Below, in pieces: positions 35,238 through 47,499 of a stretch of 64,000 nt of DNA (positions are counted from its first letter, which is position 1; every line of letters starts with the position of its first letter). The stretch lies in contig CM053809.1 in assembly GCA_028671895.1 (NCBI GenBank), positions 3,021,501 through 3,085,500 on the forward strand, given 5' to 3'. Position numbers and translations under genes: made by a program. Origin of the DNA: Oenanthe sinensis. Its lineage: Eukaryota; Streptophyta; Magnoliopsida; Apiales; Apiaceae. The notes under the pieces are model-generated. The model was given only the letters and a program-made list of their open reading frames with translations, was not told where the DNA came from and made no database searches.

Positions 35238-37090
35238 TGTTAGGTCCCGAAAGTATCGTAGAAGGGGGGTTGAATACGATACTCACTAAATCAAAAAATT
35301 CTTTCGAATCTTTTGCGGATATGTGATTTAGAGTTCGGTCAGTGGTTCGTGTTTAGGAGTGTTTAGGAGGCTGGCTTACTAATTTTCTGTGTTTAGGATT
35401 TAAACAATAATGATCTAGAAAATTAGCAAGTAATTAAATGCGAGACAGATTTCGGGGAATAGTACTTTCGTATTAATCCCTGAGGTTTTGCTACACCCAG
35501 TTAAGTTAATAACTGGCTTCCAAAGAACTGGGTTCTTTGCTTCAACAGAGAGAATGAGCTTAATCCCTATTACAATGTTTGACAGTATTTAATAGCAACT
35601 GGAATCAAACTCACAGTGAGTGTTTTACAATGCCCTAAGAATTTGTGACATGTTTAACCGGCTAGATTGTAAAACCCAGTGAAGAAGGTATAGATTTGGC
35701 ATGGTGACTTCTTCTTCTCCGGCTTCGAATATCTCACTGTCTCTCTCTGTGGATTGGCTGTGTCTCCACCAATCATATTGTTAATTAAAATGAACGAGTC
35801 ATTTTAATTATTATAGTGTAGACTTTCAAATCAATGGAATTGATTTGCTTCACAATTGCTTAAGTCCTGAGTGGCGCTTGTAGAGTGAGTATGGTGTATA
35901 GGCGCCACTTGAAGCTTGTTGCGCCTGTATGCTTGAGTTGCGCCTCCTTCATGTGAGTTGCGCCTATACAGTGGTTTCCCTGTATAGGCGCCACTCATGC
36001 CTTGTTAATTTCAACTGCCTGTTGCGCCTAGTATGTGTGTTGCGCCTACACTGTTGTTGCACTGTGTAGGCGCCACTCACACACTGTATTTGACTTAGAA
36101 ACTTTGGAGCAGCTGAGTTGCGCTTACACTGTCAAAGCTCTGTGGAGGCGCCACTTCCTGCCTTAGAATTATTTCCTTGCGCCTTGACATGTATGTGGCG
36201 CCTGCACTCTATACTCCCTATATAGGCGCCACTTACAAGTTAACTTCTTTTTGATGCGCCTGGGATAGTATGTTGCGCCTATACACTTGTTCCCTTGTAT
36301 AGGCGCCACTTACACCTTAGATTCTAAGTCCAACATTTTTCTTGTGCCTTGGTAAATCAAGTTGCGCCTCTCCATTGCTTCAAGAGTATTAATGCCACCA
36401 AATGCAGTAATACTTGCCTTAGCATATTTCTTGAATTCTTCAAGTAATTACCACTTGGTTTCACTCCTTTGGCTTGGCTTGATCAACTGATTTTCTTATG
36501 ATTAATCAAGGTAATTCTCTTCTTGTTGTGCTTACGCTTAGTGCACTGGTCTGGTTCACAAACGACTAACACTGAATTTAATTCCCTTGATTTCTTTTCT
36601 GTTTCAGCTGAGTAAGCTAGGGACTGTTGCATTGCTTCGAACACTGACTGTTGATAGACACTGTAATTTCACTGGAATCTTTTCTGGTACTTCGACAACG
36701 TCTTTATTACTACAATCCAGTTCAAGACTGCAGCTGTCTTCTTTAACCTTTGTCTTCACCTTTCTGGATTCCTATGCTTCGAACACTGTCTGTCTTCAAT
36801 CAATGCTACTACACTGAAATCTTTTAGTGGCACTGCTATACTGAATCTTCAACACTTCTGAAACCCTGAAAGTCTTTAAACATTGTTCTTCACTGAGGCA
36901 TGAACATCTAAATGAACTTCTTTCAGTGACCTGTAGTAGACTTCAAAACTTCTTCTAATGTCTTGATTCACTGTATCTGCCATGTCTTCATGTCTTGCTG
37001 ATTTCTGTGTAGGCGTAGTATTATTTACTTGTCCTGTTCTAGTGTTGAGTTATCATGATTACTATTCATACAGCTTTGTAATCACCAACA
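35238..37090 (-). repeat. 5' LTR of the nested element
   Basis: 1853 bp, paired with 23759-25611. The hairpin array recurs here at about 35871-36306. I saw three single-base differences from the other LTR. Confidence 0.93.
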
Positions 37091-37095
37091 GACAC
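37091..37095. repeat. Right 5-bp target duplication of the nested element
   Basis: GACAC, identical to 23754-23758. Confidence 0.9.
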
Positions 37096-37106
37096 CAATA
37101 CTAACA
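37096..37106 (-). repeat. Tip of the old Copia 3' LTR, cut off by the nested element
   Basis: CAATACTAACA completes the LTR interrupted at 23758. The adjoining 37107-37118 (ATCTCCCACGTG; minus strand CACGTGGGAGAT) is the purine-rich tract expected next to a 3' LTR. Confidence 0.8.
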
Positions 37107-37126
37107 ATCTCCCACGTGTACTAGAG

Positions 37127-40100
37127 TCAATCTCTCATGTATCTAATACCCATGGAACTAGTATGACCTTCGTGCTTCTGCTGCGACAAAACCTTGGTCA
37201 GTGGATCTGCAATGTTATCATTTGTATGCACTTTACATATGTGTATATCTCCTTGATCATTAATCTCATTAATTAGGTGATATCTCCTAAGTACTTCCCC
37301 AGACAGCCTCCTTGGCTGCTTCACAAGCATCAATATACTCAGGCTCTCTTGTAGAATCGACAACTGTCTCTTGCTTTGAACTTTTCCAGCTTACAGCACC
37401 TCCATTTAGACTAAACACAAACCCATACTGAGAAATCGAATCATCCTTGTCTATCTGAAAACTAGCGTTGGTGTAGCCTTTTACAACCAACTTATCTTCT
37501 CCTCCATATACCAAGAATTGATCTTTAGTCCTCTTCAAGTACTTAAGAATATTTTTTACTGCTGTCCAGTGACCTTCACCTGGATTAGACTGGTATCTAC
37601 TCATCATGCTCAAAGCATATGAGACATCAGGACGAGTACATATCATTGCATACATTATGGAACTAATTGCTGAAGCATATAGAACTTTACTCATATGGTC
37701 CTTATCATCCAATGATTTATGACTGTTATCTTTTGAGATCGATATCCCATGAGACATAGGGACAAATCCCCTTTTAGCATTTTATATCCCAAATCGATGC
37801 AAAACTTTATCAATGTATGTACTCTGACTTAGACTGATCATTCTTCTTGATCTATCTTTATAGGTCTTGATACCTAAAATATAGGTCGCTTCGCCTAAGT
37901 CTTTCATTGAAAAATTCTTACTCAACCAAGTTCTAACAGCCTGTAAAGAAGGAATGTCATTCTCTATTATTAATATATCATCAACATATAATACTAGGAA
38001 TGCCACATTGCTCCCACTTACCTTCTTGTAAACACATGGTTCATCTTCATTTTGAATAAACCCAAACTCTTTGACAATTTCATCAAAATGAATATTCCAT
38101 CTCCTTGAGGCTTGTTTCAATCCATAAATGGATCGACGCAGCTTACATACCTTTCCAGCATTCTTTGGATCAACAAAACCTTCAGGCTGTGTCATATACA
38201 CATCCCCATCTTCTTCAAGGCCCCCATTTAAGAAAGCAGTTTTGACATGCATTTGCCAGATTTTGTAGTCATGGTAAACAGCTATAGCAAGCAAAATCCT
38301 GATGGACTTGCCCATAGCCACTGGTGAAAAAGTTTCATCATAGTCAATACCATGAATTTACTTGAACCATTTTGCCATCAATCGTGCTGTACATTACCAT
38401 CCATATCGGTCTTCCTTTTGAAAACCCACATGCACCCTATAGGTTTTACCCCTTCAGTTGGATCAATAAAAGTCCATACTTGATTAGTATACATGGATTC
38501 CATCTCAGATTTTATTGCATACTGCCATCTCTTAGATTCTAGAGTGTTCATAGCGTCTTGGTACATGAGAGGCTCATCTTCATCCACAAGCATCACATCA
38601 CCATCTTGAGTCAAGAGAAATTCATAATATCTCTCGGGCTCATGGTGAATCCTACCAGACCTACGAACAACCAGTGTTTCCTGAGCAATATTGTTTTCTT
38701 GTACATTTTGCTCAGGTTCCTCCATTGGTTCAATGTTATCATGTGGGTCTCGAATTTCATTAAGATCTATTATCCTCCCACTGTCTTTCTTAAACAGCAT
38801 TTCTCTTTCAAGGAACACTGCAGTTCGAGCAACAAACACTTTGTTCTCTGAAGGATTATAGAAAGAATAACCCTTTATTTCAATTGGGTATCCCACAAAA
38901 TTATATTTTTCTGATTTAGGTCCTAGCTTGTCAGAAGTTAGACGTTTCACAAACGCCTCACATCCCCAAATTTTTATAAATGACATGCTATGACGTTTCT
39001 CAGTCCATATCTCATATGGAGTCTTCTGAACCATTTTAGTAGGAACCCGGTTAAGTGTATAAGCAGCCGTCTCCAGGGTGTAGCCACAGAAACTAATTGG
39101 AAGATATGCAAGACTCATCATCGATCGTACCATGTCCAACAAAGTACGATTCCTCCTTTCAGAAACTCCATTCCATTGTGGTATTCCGGGAGGAGTGAGT
39201 TGTGATACAATACCACACTCTTTTAATAAACTCTTAAATTCATGGCTTAAGTATTCACCTCCATGATCAGATCGTAGAGTCTTAATACTTCCGCCAGTTT
39301 ACTTTTCTACTTCAGCTTTGTATTCTTTGAACTTTTCACCTTGTCCAGTAAAATGAGCTTTAGTCATTTTTTCAATGAGATAAGGTTCGCATGCTTCGTA
39401 TGATTCAAACTCAAACTTATCCAAGTATCCATCCTCTTGTAACTTGGAAATGCGCTTCTCATTTATATGGCCTAAATGACAGTGCCAGATGTATATTTGA
39501 TTTGAGTCATTAGATTTAAGACGTTTGTTATTCACATTATAGATAAGAGTGTCTAAATCAAGAACATATAAACCATTAAATAAATGTGCAACCCCATAGG
39601 TAACATTATTCAAAGAAAAGGAACAACTATTGTTCTGAATTGAAAATGCAAAACCTTTCTTGTCCAAACAAGAAACCGAAATAATGTTTCAGCAAATTGC
39701 AGGCACGTAAAAACAGTTCTCAGGTTCTAAAATAAGCCTAGTGGGCAACGATAAATAATAAGTCCCTACAGCTAAGGCAGCAACCTTTGCTCCATTGCCA
39801 ACTCATAGGTCGACCTCTCTCTTTGCCAAAGTCCTACTCCTTTGCAGCTCCTGCACATTTATACAAATGTGAGAACCACATTCAGTATGCAATACCCATG
39901 ATGTAGATGTAGACAAATTGACCTCTATAACATAAATACCTGAATCAGAAGCTTGACAAGCCTTTTTCTCCTTCAGATCCTTCAAATAAGCATGACAGTT
40001 TCTCTTCCAATGACCTGGTTTACCACAGTAATGACAAACACCCTTTGCAACAGCACCCTTAGGCTTTAAAGCCTGTTTAGGATTGGTCTTTTGCTTGGGA

Positions 40101-40882
40101 CCAGAAGCAGATCCAATCTTCTTATTTCCCTTCCATTTTCCTTTTCTTTTAGCCTTACCTTTGTTGTCTACCATCAACATGGCAACAGGTTCAGTCTTTT
40201 TCATGTTGGTTTCAGTAGTTCATAACATGACCAACAATTCAGTGGGTATTTTGTCTATCTCATTCATATTGTTGTTCATAACAAAATGAGTATAGTTTTT
40301 GTTCAGAGATTGCAAGATCAAGTCAATTTGAGCTTCCGGACCAATCGGGAAACCCAAAGTATCAAGATACTCAATATAACCTATCATCTTTAGAACATGT
40401 GGTTGAACAGGTTCACGTTTTCCCTATTTACAAGCATACAGTGCTTTGCTCATGTCGAATCTTTTTTGACGAGCCTGTCCCTCAAACATTCTTTGATGGT
40501 GTTCAATCATCTCATAAGTATCCATATGCTCATGTTGTTTTTGAAGCTCAGCACTCATGGTTTCCAGCATGAGACACGCAACATCATTCGCATCATCAAT
40601 ATGCTTCTGATAAGCATTTTGCTGAACACGAGTTGCATTCTCAGCAGGAAGAGCAGGTGAAGGAATTTCAATGATGTGAAGCTTTCTCTCCTGCATGAGG
40701 ACAATCCTCAAATTCCTATACCAATCAAGGAAGTTAGTTCCTGTCAGCTTGTCCTTCTCAAGGGTTGCTCTCGCATAGAAGTTTTCTGTGTAGTTTGCCA
40801 TTAAATATCTACAATGTTTAAAATGCATATTAGTTAGTTGCAGAAGTTTCATTATGTTCAAGTGATTATTATATACATTCAT
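37127..40882 (-). pseudogene. Copia gag-pol polyprotein of the old element, many breaks
   Basis: Read from 40882 downward: a gag region (40882-40205) with at least two in-frame stops; a CCHC zinc knuckle (CHYCGKPGHWKRNC, about 40015-40060); a protease region in which the place of the catalytic Asp reads HTECGSH instead of the usual DTG/DSG context; the GAG-pre-integrase HCxxxH-type region (WHCHLGH, about 39480); an integrase core with an internal deletion near 39340; the late integrase motif near 39142-38900; reverse transcriptase (38321-37782) with GLKQASR and the YVDD active-site box intact; and an RNase H region (37757-37127) with another deletion. The domain order PR-IN-RT-RH is that of Ty1/Copia. 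Stops, deletions and the protease change mean no functional product. Confidence 0.9.
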
Positions 40883-42620
40883 AATATATATCTCCCACTG
40901 TTTTTATCAAATTAATAGCCCTAACTATTAATTCGGAAAGCATTTCATTAAATCTTTCTAGTGAGCCAAGATCCATATTTCATCCATGTTTTAAGATACC
41001 ATTGGCTAATACACCCAAAACACGACTATTTAGGTAGACAACATTTGTCGATTATATCAAATATAACTCTTGGATAGTTTGGTGGAACAACGCTTTGTAC
41101 ACATTTATCAATATCTCACCAAACTCTATGCCTCTAAACCCACAATCCTATTGTGATGATTAGTTAAGTTAGACCCAATGTTTCAACAAACTAAGTCACT
41201 TACTTATCACATCTTCCCATGATTGATAAAAGAACCTTGCTTTGGCAAACCCACTCCTTCTCAATCTAGATCTTGACGAGTATTAAACATTGGAAGGCAT
41301 CCGATTAACTTAATATGTATTTAGGGATTTTAATGTTTATATGAACGATCATGATCCCATCATAAAGAGATTCTCAATTTTTCCTTGATCAAATAATTCA
41401 TTTCAATATTCGTCAATGGTTCGATTTCCAGATCATCGGAGAAGTCACAAGCGGTCTCACTTAAAACCCAACTTTCTTACGAATAATAATTCGCTTTTGA
41501 CAAAATCTCTCCATATCAGAAAAAGAAAATTCATATTCAATACCGTGTTTCATAAACACAAGAATCTCATGATCGTTTGTTTAATTTTAAAATCTTGAAT
41601 CGTTACAGATTTTATCTTTCTTAAGCAGGCATGGCATGAGTGTCGTATCTAATACATACATCATTCCAACACATACATATCTACACATGCATTTATATAC
41701 ATATATGTATTATGCGTAAATTAAACGTGTTTGGTTATAGTCCAGCCTATGTGATATTTCCAAGTTAATGAAAATATCAAGGTCAATATATGGTGGTTTC
41801 AAATACTATACTATTACATGTCTTTATCTTCGATCTTCATTGCTCCATCATCTGAATTGCCTTCAAGCTTTCTTGCTTCCAAGTATCCATTGACAATTAC
41901 ATTGAATGATAAAATAAATCTATTCTAATTATATTACAAGAAGAACTCGAGTTACATTCGAAATTAACGAATACAATGAATAAACGACATGCAAGTCGTA
42001 TTTAAAACCAAAACCATAAAACAAAACCACTATCCTATGGGTCATTGAGCCATAACCATCCACCATGCTCACATAACAACTAGTAACATATCAGAATGTA
42101 TAATCATATCATCATGCATCATATATATCATAATCATAAAATCACAAAAAAAATCAGAAATTGATTTTAAAACAGTAAATCACATTTTTGAGGCCCTAAA
42201 CGATGTCAAATGGCCAAAAAAACACCATAGGTCACGACGACGCTGTGATTTTTGCTTATGGCAATTTTTTGTTTCCAGAAAGAGTAAAATTGACTCATTC
42301 TGACTCCGTTAAAAATACTATTCACCTACAGAATCACTATTCACATAAAACTGCATCTTATGCAATTGTGTTTTTAAACGCTTCAGAACAATTCCGATGA
42401 CCTTCGTATGACTATATCTCGTATCACATACATACAGTATATCACACATATCATGTCATAACAATTTATAACATTGCAGATCATATATAGTCATCATAAC
42501 ATATTACAATTTGAGTATATATGAAAACGAAAACATGGCAGTAGCATGGCAGTCATCCAAACAGGCATACATGCATCAAATACAAAAAATACATAACCAA
42601 ATCATCCTATTATAAACGTA
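40883..42620 (-). other. Untranslated leader of the old Copia element
   Basis: This stretch lies between the primer site and gag on the minus strand. It is AT-rich and shows no domain. The only open frames are short and unrelated to retroelement proteins. Confidence 0.5.
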
Positions 42621-42633
42621 GCTCTGATGTCAT
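42621..42633 (-). other. Degenerate primer-binding site of the old Copia element
   Basis: Directly inside the right LTR the minus strand reads ATGACATCAGAGC, close to TGGTATCAGAGC of initiator tRNA-Met sites. It supports calling the right LTR the 5' one. Confidence 0.6.
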
Positions 42634-43207
42634 TGAAGGGTTTCGGGCATGAAAATGCAGCGGATATAATGTAAAAACAATAAGAAACTGAAATCCTATC
42701 TCAGGATCCATGTATAACGTTGGATGATTATGGTGAAAGAAGTATATACCTTTACAAAGCTTTTCGTATGATGTTTAATGGAGGTCCAGAAACAATGAAT
42801 CACAACAGCCCTTTGTTGCAAAGATCTGCTCTCCAAAGAAGTCCACACGAACGCCCGATCGTCCAACGATTACCGGAGTCGGTACTAGCCGAATAACTTA
42901 CCACTCTGTCTCTCTCTTTCTCTAGCCTCTCTTGATGTTGAACAACTAGGTTAGTTTTCTGAAAAATGAAAATATCTTATGTAACCCTAATACTATACAT
43001 CATTATGTACATATAGGGGAGAGAGAGATTTTGGGCTTAACCCTCATCCATGTGGTTTCCAAAACCCATTATGATTTTGGGTTATTGTTATTATTATTAA
43101 ATCCGAATTCTAATATAATTAATCAAGTCCCACTTAATTAATTCAATGATTAAATTCGAACTAATAATAATATATCTAAATTCTTATTAAATCTGAATTC
43201 TAAAATG
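42634..43207 (-). repeat. Truncated 5' LTR of the old Copia element
   Basis: It matches the first ~600 bases (by + coordinate) of the LTR at 22177 with many substitutions, for example TGAAGGGTTTCGGGCATGAA and the AAGTCCACACGAACGCCCGA block. Similarity stops near 43170-43207, where unrelated Sirevirus-like DNA begins. The missing ~1 kb is not found downstream. Confidence 0.8.
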
Positions 43208-45466
43208 ATTAATAAATGAGTGAAATAATAAATGAGAGGTTGATACTAGTCTAGGCAAAAAGAGAGGTAGATAAGGCTGTAGAGAGTCTGAGTGAGAATG
43301 AGAGAGTGGGTGCCCGACCCCACTGTGAGGATGAGAGATTAGGGTATCTTGAACCTAGCTTCACTTATGGGGATCAAGATTTTCCTACGAGTTGGTCCAA
43401 TGATTTGGAGTAGGGGATGAATGAAAATTCTTTTCTTTTAATAATGCAGATTGGGAAAAAAGGAGGAGGCTCTAGCTGTACAAAATTCATTCACACAGAG
43501 ACCATAACATCATTTGGTGGATTCTCTAGCAAGAAGAGCAGAAAGAGTCATGGAGGCTTTGATGGATCCAACTATCATTCCAACTGAGACTGCAAAATTG
43601 AAGTCAGAAGAACCAATGTTGATCATGCCTATCAGGGCTAGGCTTCCAAAGTCTACAAACTCTGATCACACTAAGGAGAAGTCAGGGTCTATAGTCCCTT
43701 TTGTAATTTCAAAGTTTACACCACCACTAGAATCTACACCTCTAGTTACCAAGATTGAGCCTATTGATGAGGAATGCACTTATGAAGATGATAGTCCAAT
43801 TAATCCATATATTTTTTAATTTGATCAGGTATTCTCAGTCTTGGGAGTCTGAACAATAAAAGGGGATGGATGATAAAGCATCTTTTGATTATATTTTGGG
43901 TATTCACCAGTCTGAAAGACTTAAAGCTTTTCAGAAAAAATCTTTTCTTCAAGAACATGGTCACTATCCTGGTGAAGTAGATCAAGCTATAGATGCAGAT
44001 GTTAAGGCTGAGACAGAGAATGTCACTGCACAGTTAGCTAGTGTGGTCAATGACATTTCTCATATTCAAACCAAACTCACTAGTGTTGATAATACAACTT
44101 ATCTGCTCAGTACTAGATTTGACAGAATTCATTCCCTTCAATTATCCAAAGAAGTAGCTTTCAAGAATGCTATTACTGCTATCACTACTACTCAAGCCAC
44201 TCTCTAATCCATAGTTTATGATCTCAACACCAAGGTTGATTCAGTAATTGCAGCTTAGGCAAACATCTCCACTGTACTTGAACAAATTTTGTTGGCTGTC
44301 ACAAGTAATGATGATGTCAAAGAGGGGGGAAAGAAAGTTGATTCCTCCAGGAGCAATAAGGATGATGTGTGTAAAGATGCTAAACAGAAGGTAGTTAAAA
44401 GGAGGAGAGATGGTGATGATGATGGTGATAGTTCTCATTTCCTAAGGGTTCTAGTGGTGTACCACTCAAACATTCTAGAGTGGCTGTATTATCAAAATCT
44501 CAAACACATCAGTCGGGGAATGGACATGGGAAGTCAGAGTCTAAGCCAGACTGTAATAAGCAAAAGAAGAAGTCAGAATCTGATGAGGTTAAAGAACCTA
44601 CTTACTGGCAAAGTAGTTAATCTAATCTGCAACTGAGAACCAAAAAGAAGACAGGACTTGGAGGCTTTGAAGAATCAAATATTGATAGAACATCAACTCT
44701 ATCCGGGGATCCTCAATCCTTAACAGATAGGCAGTTTGAGAAGATCACACAAAAGTATTTAAACAAAATGGTGTCTACTCAAATTGTTTATAATGTTTTT
44801 GAAAGAAAGATACAAGGAGGACATGGAGGCATAGAAAAGGTGCAAAATGAGATGCTGGTATATTTCTTAGAAGGTGGATCTATTAGATGGATAAGTCAAT
44901 CAAATTTCTCCTACAAATTTCTTATGAAGTGAATAAAAGCAAAGAAGCTGTCACACACAAATGGTTCACGGAGATTGACAAGAAGTTGACTCTACACAGA
45001 CAGACAAATCGATAGATGGGCAAGTTTTCTTTAAAATATGTTGATGTTGAAGGAAATGATCAAGTCATGCCAGTGGAATAAAAGCAAATTAAATTTCAAA
45101 AAGGTGTGGGTCATTACTTTGAATTTCAACCTATGAGTGGGAAAGGTAGTGTTCTGATGTTGAAGGATTTGAAGGAACAAGAAAGCAGTGCAAATTATCT
45201 GAGAGCATCTTATTGTCAAATCAAATGTTCAATTGAAGAAATTAAGAAATTAAAGAAGTATGTTGGTGAATCTCTTGCTATTATGGAGGAAAATATGCTG
45301 AATTTATTTTTGAAGAACAATCCAACCTTTAAGAAGATTAAGTAAGAAGTAATTCTTTTTCCTTATACAGCTTTATTGTTCTAGATTAGTTGTTTCATTT
45401 TTTAGTTTTAACATCATCAAACCTTGATTTATGCTTAATTTTTATAAAATATAAATAGGGGAAGAT
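43208..45466 (+). pseudogene. 3' interior of a Sirevirus-like Copia element (additional ORF remains)
   Basis: Plus-strand fragments at 43514-43819, 43866-44207, 44289-44434 and 45106-45345 read as a charged, partly coiled-coil protein with interruptions between them. They lie between a truncated upstream part and an LTR that has a purine tract (AAATAGGGGAAGAT, about 45453-45466) in front. This position, after pol and before the 3' LTR, matches the extra or envelope-like ORF of Sireviruses. I do not recognise a specific domain, so the assignment rests on position. Pol itself is absent. Confidence 0.55.
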
Positions 45467-46244
45467 TTTTAGGAATATATTCATTTGATGATGAATAAAA
45501 TACTAGAACAGAATTTAGTATAGATTATTTGTAATAAATCTTTCTAGTCTCTGAAATTTTATAATCAGAGTCTAGTTAGTCAACATTCTTGTACTTAGAA
45601 GATTTTCTGTAGAAAGTAAAACCAAAGTCTAGATGAAGATCAGAGTCTGGGAGGTGATCGGAGTCTATAGACTATCGGAGTCTAAAATCTGTTAGAGTCT
45701 ACAAATGATTAGAGTCTATAGTCTATCAGAGTCTATAGTCTGGCATAGTCTGAAGATTTTAGAGTCTATGAAGTCAAAGATGAATTTGGAAGATGATTAC
45801 AGAAAATGAAAGTCTTCAAAGATAAAGCCAAAAATATTGCAGATATGCTATAAGAAGGAAGGAGAATTGCAGAAGGAAACTGTCAGCTAATGATTCTGAA
45901 TTATATTCCTATTATAATTTGATTTTTTGTTATTAGTTTATAGACAGCTCTCTATATAAACACTCTATGTAACCTAATTGAATTGTGTGAAATAAGTCAA
46001 AGTTTTTGAGAGCATAGAGAAAGAGAGAGTTGATTTGAGTAACACAGAGAAGCTGCTAGGGTTTGTGTACACCTTATGAGAGTTTGTATTTACACATCAA
46101 TAATACAAACAGTTTTCATTCATATCTGTGTGTTTAATCTTTGTTCTGTATTCAAGTCTTTAATTCATACTGAGTTGATTTTAATTAGGCACAAAAAACA
46201 CACAAGTATTCAACCCCCCTTCTACTTTTGCAACTGGGAAAACA
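45467..46244 (+). repeat. LTR of a Sirevirus-like Copia element (about 778 bp)
   Basis: It begins TTTTAGGAATATATTC after a purine tract (TG has decayed to TT) and ends GGGAAAACA before a primer site. It contains TATATAAAC near 45953 as a likely promoter element, CAACCCCCCTTCTAC near the end, and an array of GAGTCTA motifs (about 45600-45775), several forming the palindrome AGTCTATAGACT. Interior sequence lies on both sides. Confidence 0.75.
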
Positions 46245-46246
46245 AT

Positions 46247-46259
46247 TGGTATCGGAGCC
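46247..46259 (+). other. Primer-binding site after the Sirevirus-like LTR
   Basis: TGGTATCGGAGCC, one or two changes from the initiator tRNA-Met type site, directly follows the LTR end. It shows that gag of the downstream copy starts here. Confidence 0.75.
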
Positions 46260-46296
46260 TAACGTTTAAAATCGATCAAAGATATCTGGAAACAAA

Positions 46297-47499
46297 GATG
46301 GCAATTCTAAGATTTCTATGCTTAAGAGAAACGAGTATACTAACTAGAAGGTTAAGATGTTGCATCAACTGGAAGCTACAGACCCTGACTATCTTGAGAG
46401 GATTCATGAAGGACTCTATGTGCCTTTAAAACTTGTGCCTCAAATCATTGAAGAAGGTAAAGTAACTGAAAAACACTTCATTGAAAAACTAAAGAGGACA
46501 AAAGAGGACAAGGAGAATGTCCTTAAAGAGGCAAAGGTCAAAAACATTCTCTTTAATAGTTTGGATTACGTTCTTACAAACTATGTTATATCATGAAAAA
46601 CTGCTAGAGAGATGTCGACAAAATTTGAAGTGCAATGTCAAGGGACTAAAGATGTCAAGAAGAATGCTAGGTTTTTGTTAATTCAGGAGTATGAGTATTT
46701 TGAAGCTAAATTTAGAGAATCTATTACGGAGATGTATGATAAGTTTACAAAACTCTTGAATGAGATGGCTATGCTTAAGAAAGTTTATGATTGTGAAGAT
46801 ACAAACATCAAGTTTCTGAGAGCACTTCCTGAAGAGTGAGATAACAAAACAACAGCCATAAGGGAAGCTAGAGATTTAAATGACATAACTCTAGAAGAAT
46901 TGTATGGCAGACTCAAGATATATGATTTAGAGATACAATAGAGGAAGAATAAGAAATCTATAAAGGCAAAATTTATGGAAATCTTAATGGAGTCTAAGAA
47001 ATAATAACAGGAACAACCCATAGAAGCTAGAATCAAGGATTCAAGGAAGAAGGGTAAAGTTGTTGAGGAGTCAGAGTCTACTAAAACAGACTCTGATTCT
47101 GATGAAGAGATTGATCTAAGTCAAATGATGGCTACGTTTGCAAAAAAATTCAAAAGAATGAAACTTAACAAAAAAATTGGTAAATTTAGTAAGAGGCCAT
47201 CATTCAAGAAAGAAGATGAGAAGTTTGAGAAGAGCAAGTGCACTATAATCAAACTTGACAAAGCAAAGGTCAAGTGTTTCAACTGTGGAATATTGGGGCA
47301 CTTTGCTAGTGAATGCAGAAAGTTAAAAATTCAAGGAAAAGGGAAAGCACTTCTATTAACAGAAAATGATTGGGCAGATTCAAGCTCAGAGGATGAAATT
47401 GATTATGAAAATTTAGCATTGATGACATCCTCTTCAAGAAAATCACAATCTCCTAACAGATCTGCTCACCTCCAGTCCAGTCCCCAAGTCCCTCTCTGA
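46297..47499 (+). pseudogene. Copia gag remains (UBN2-like region plus CCHC knuckle)
   Basis: Fragments in related frames form a retrotransposon gag: an N-terminal part with KVKMLHQLEATDPDYLE, a middle with YEYFEAKFRESITEMYDKF and a LNEMAML-type helix (UBN2-like), then an acidic/basic linker and a CCHC zinc knuckle (CFNCGILGHFASEC) near 47277-47320. Stops interrupt it near 46354, 46594, 46837 and 46940-47005. It ends at 47499 and no protease or pol follows. Plant gag binds element RNA and forms virus-like particles; this copy cannot. Confidence 0.82.

Larger units (their letters stand above)
23759..37090 (-). mobile_element. Young nested LTR retrotransposon with non-coding interior (about 13.3 kb)
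   Basis: Two 1853-bp LTRs (23759-25611 and 35238-37090), both TGTTAGG...CCAACA, are flanked by the perfect 5-bp duplication GACAC. On reading the two LTRs side by side I found three substitutions (near 24533, 24658 and 24741 in the left copy), so insertion is recent. A minus-strand primer site complementary to initiator tRNA-Met (35224-35235) and a purine tract (25612-25626) show minus orientation. The 9.6-kb interior has no recognisable gag, protease, integrase or reverse transcriptase; only short fragments such as 33262-33720 are open. It is therefore a non-autonomous, LARD-like element. The LTR tips and primer site resemble those of Sirevirus-type Copia elements. Confidence 0.92.
22177..43207 (-). 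mobile_element. Old Copia LTR retrotransposon (minus strand), split by a nested insertion
   Basis: Two related LTR sequences start with TGAAGGGTTTCGGGCATG, at 22177 and 42634. The polyprotein (40882 down to 37127) lies between them on the minus strand, so the right LTR is the 5' one and the left is the 3' one. A tRNA-Met-type primer site adjoins the right LTR and a purine-rich tract adjoins the left (both on the minus strand). The two LTRs differ at many positions, so the insertion is old. The 3' LTR is interrupted by the younger element at 23759-37090, and the 5' LTR breaks off near 43207. No target duplication can be checked because one outer end is missing. Confidence 0.88.

Noticed and set aside
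44241..44438. Minus-strand Ile-rich ORF
   Set aside because: It is a shadow of the Asp/Lys-rich plus-strand fragment of the Sirevirus-like interior.
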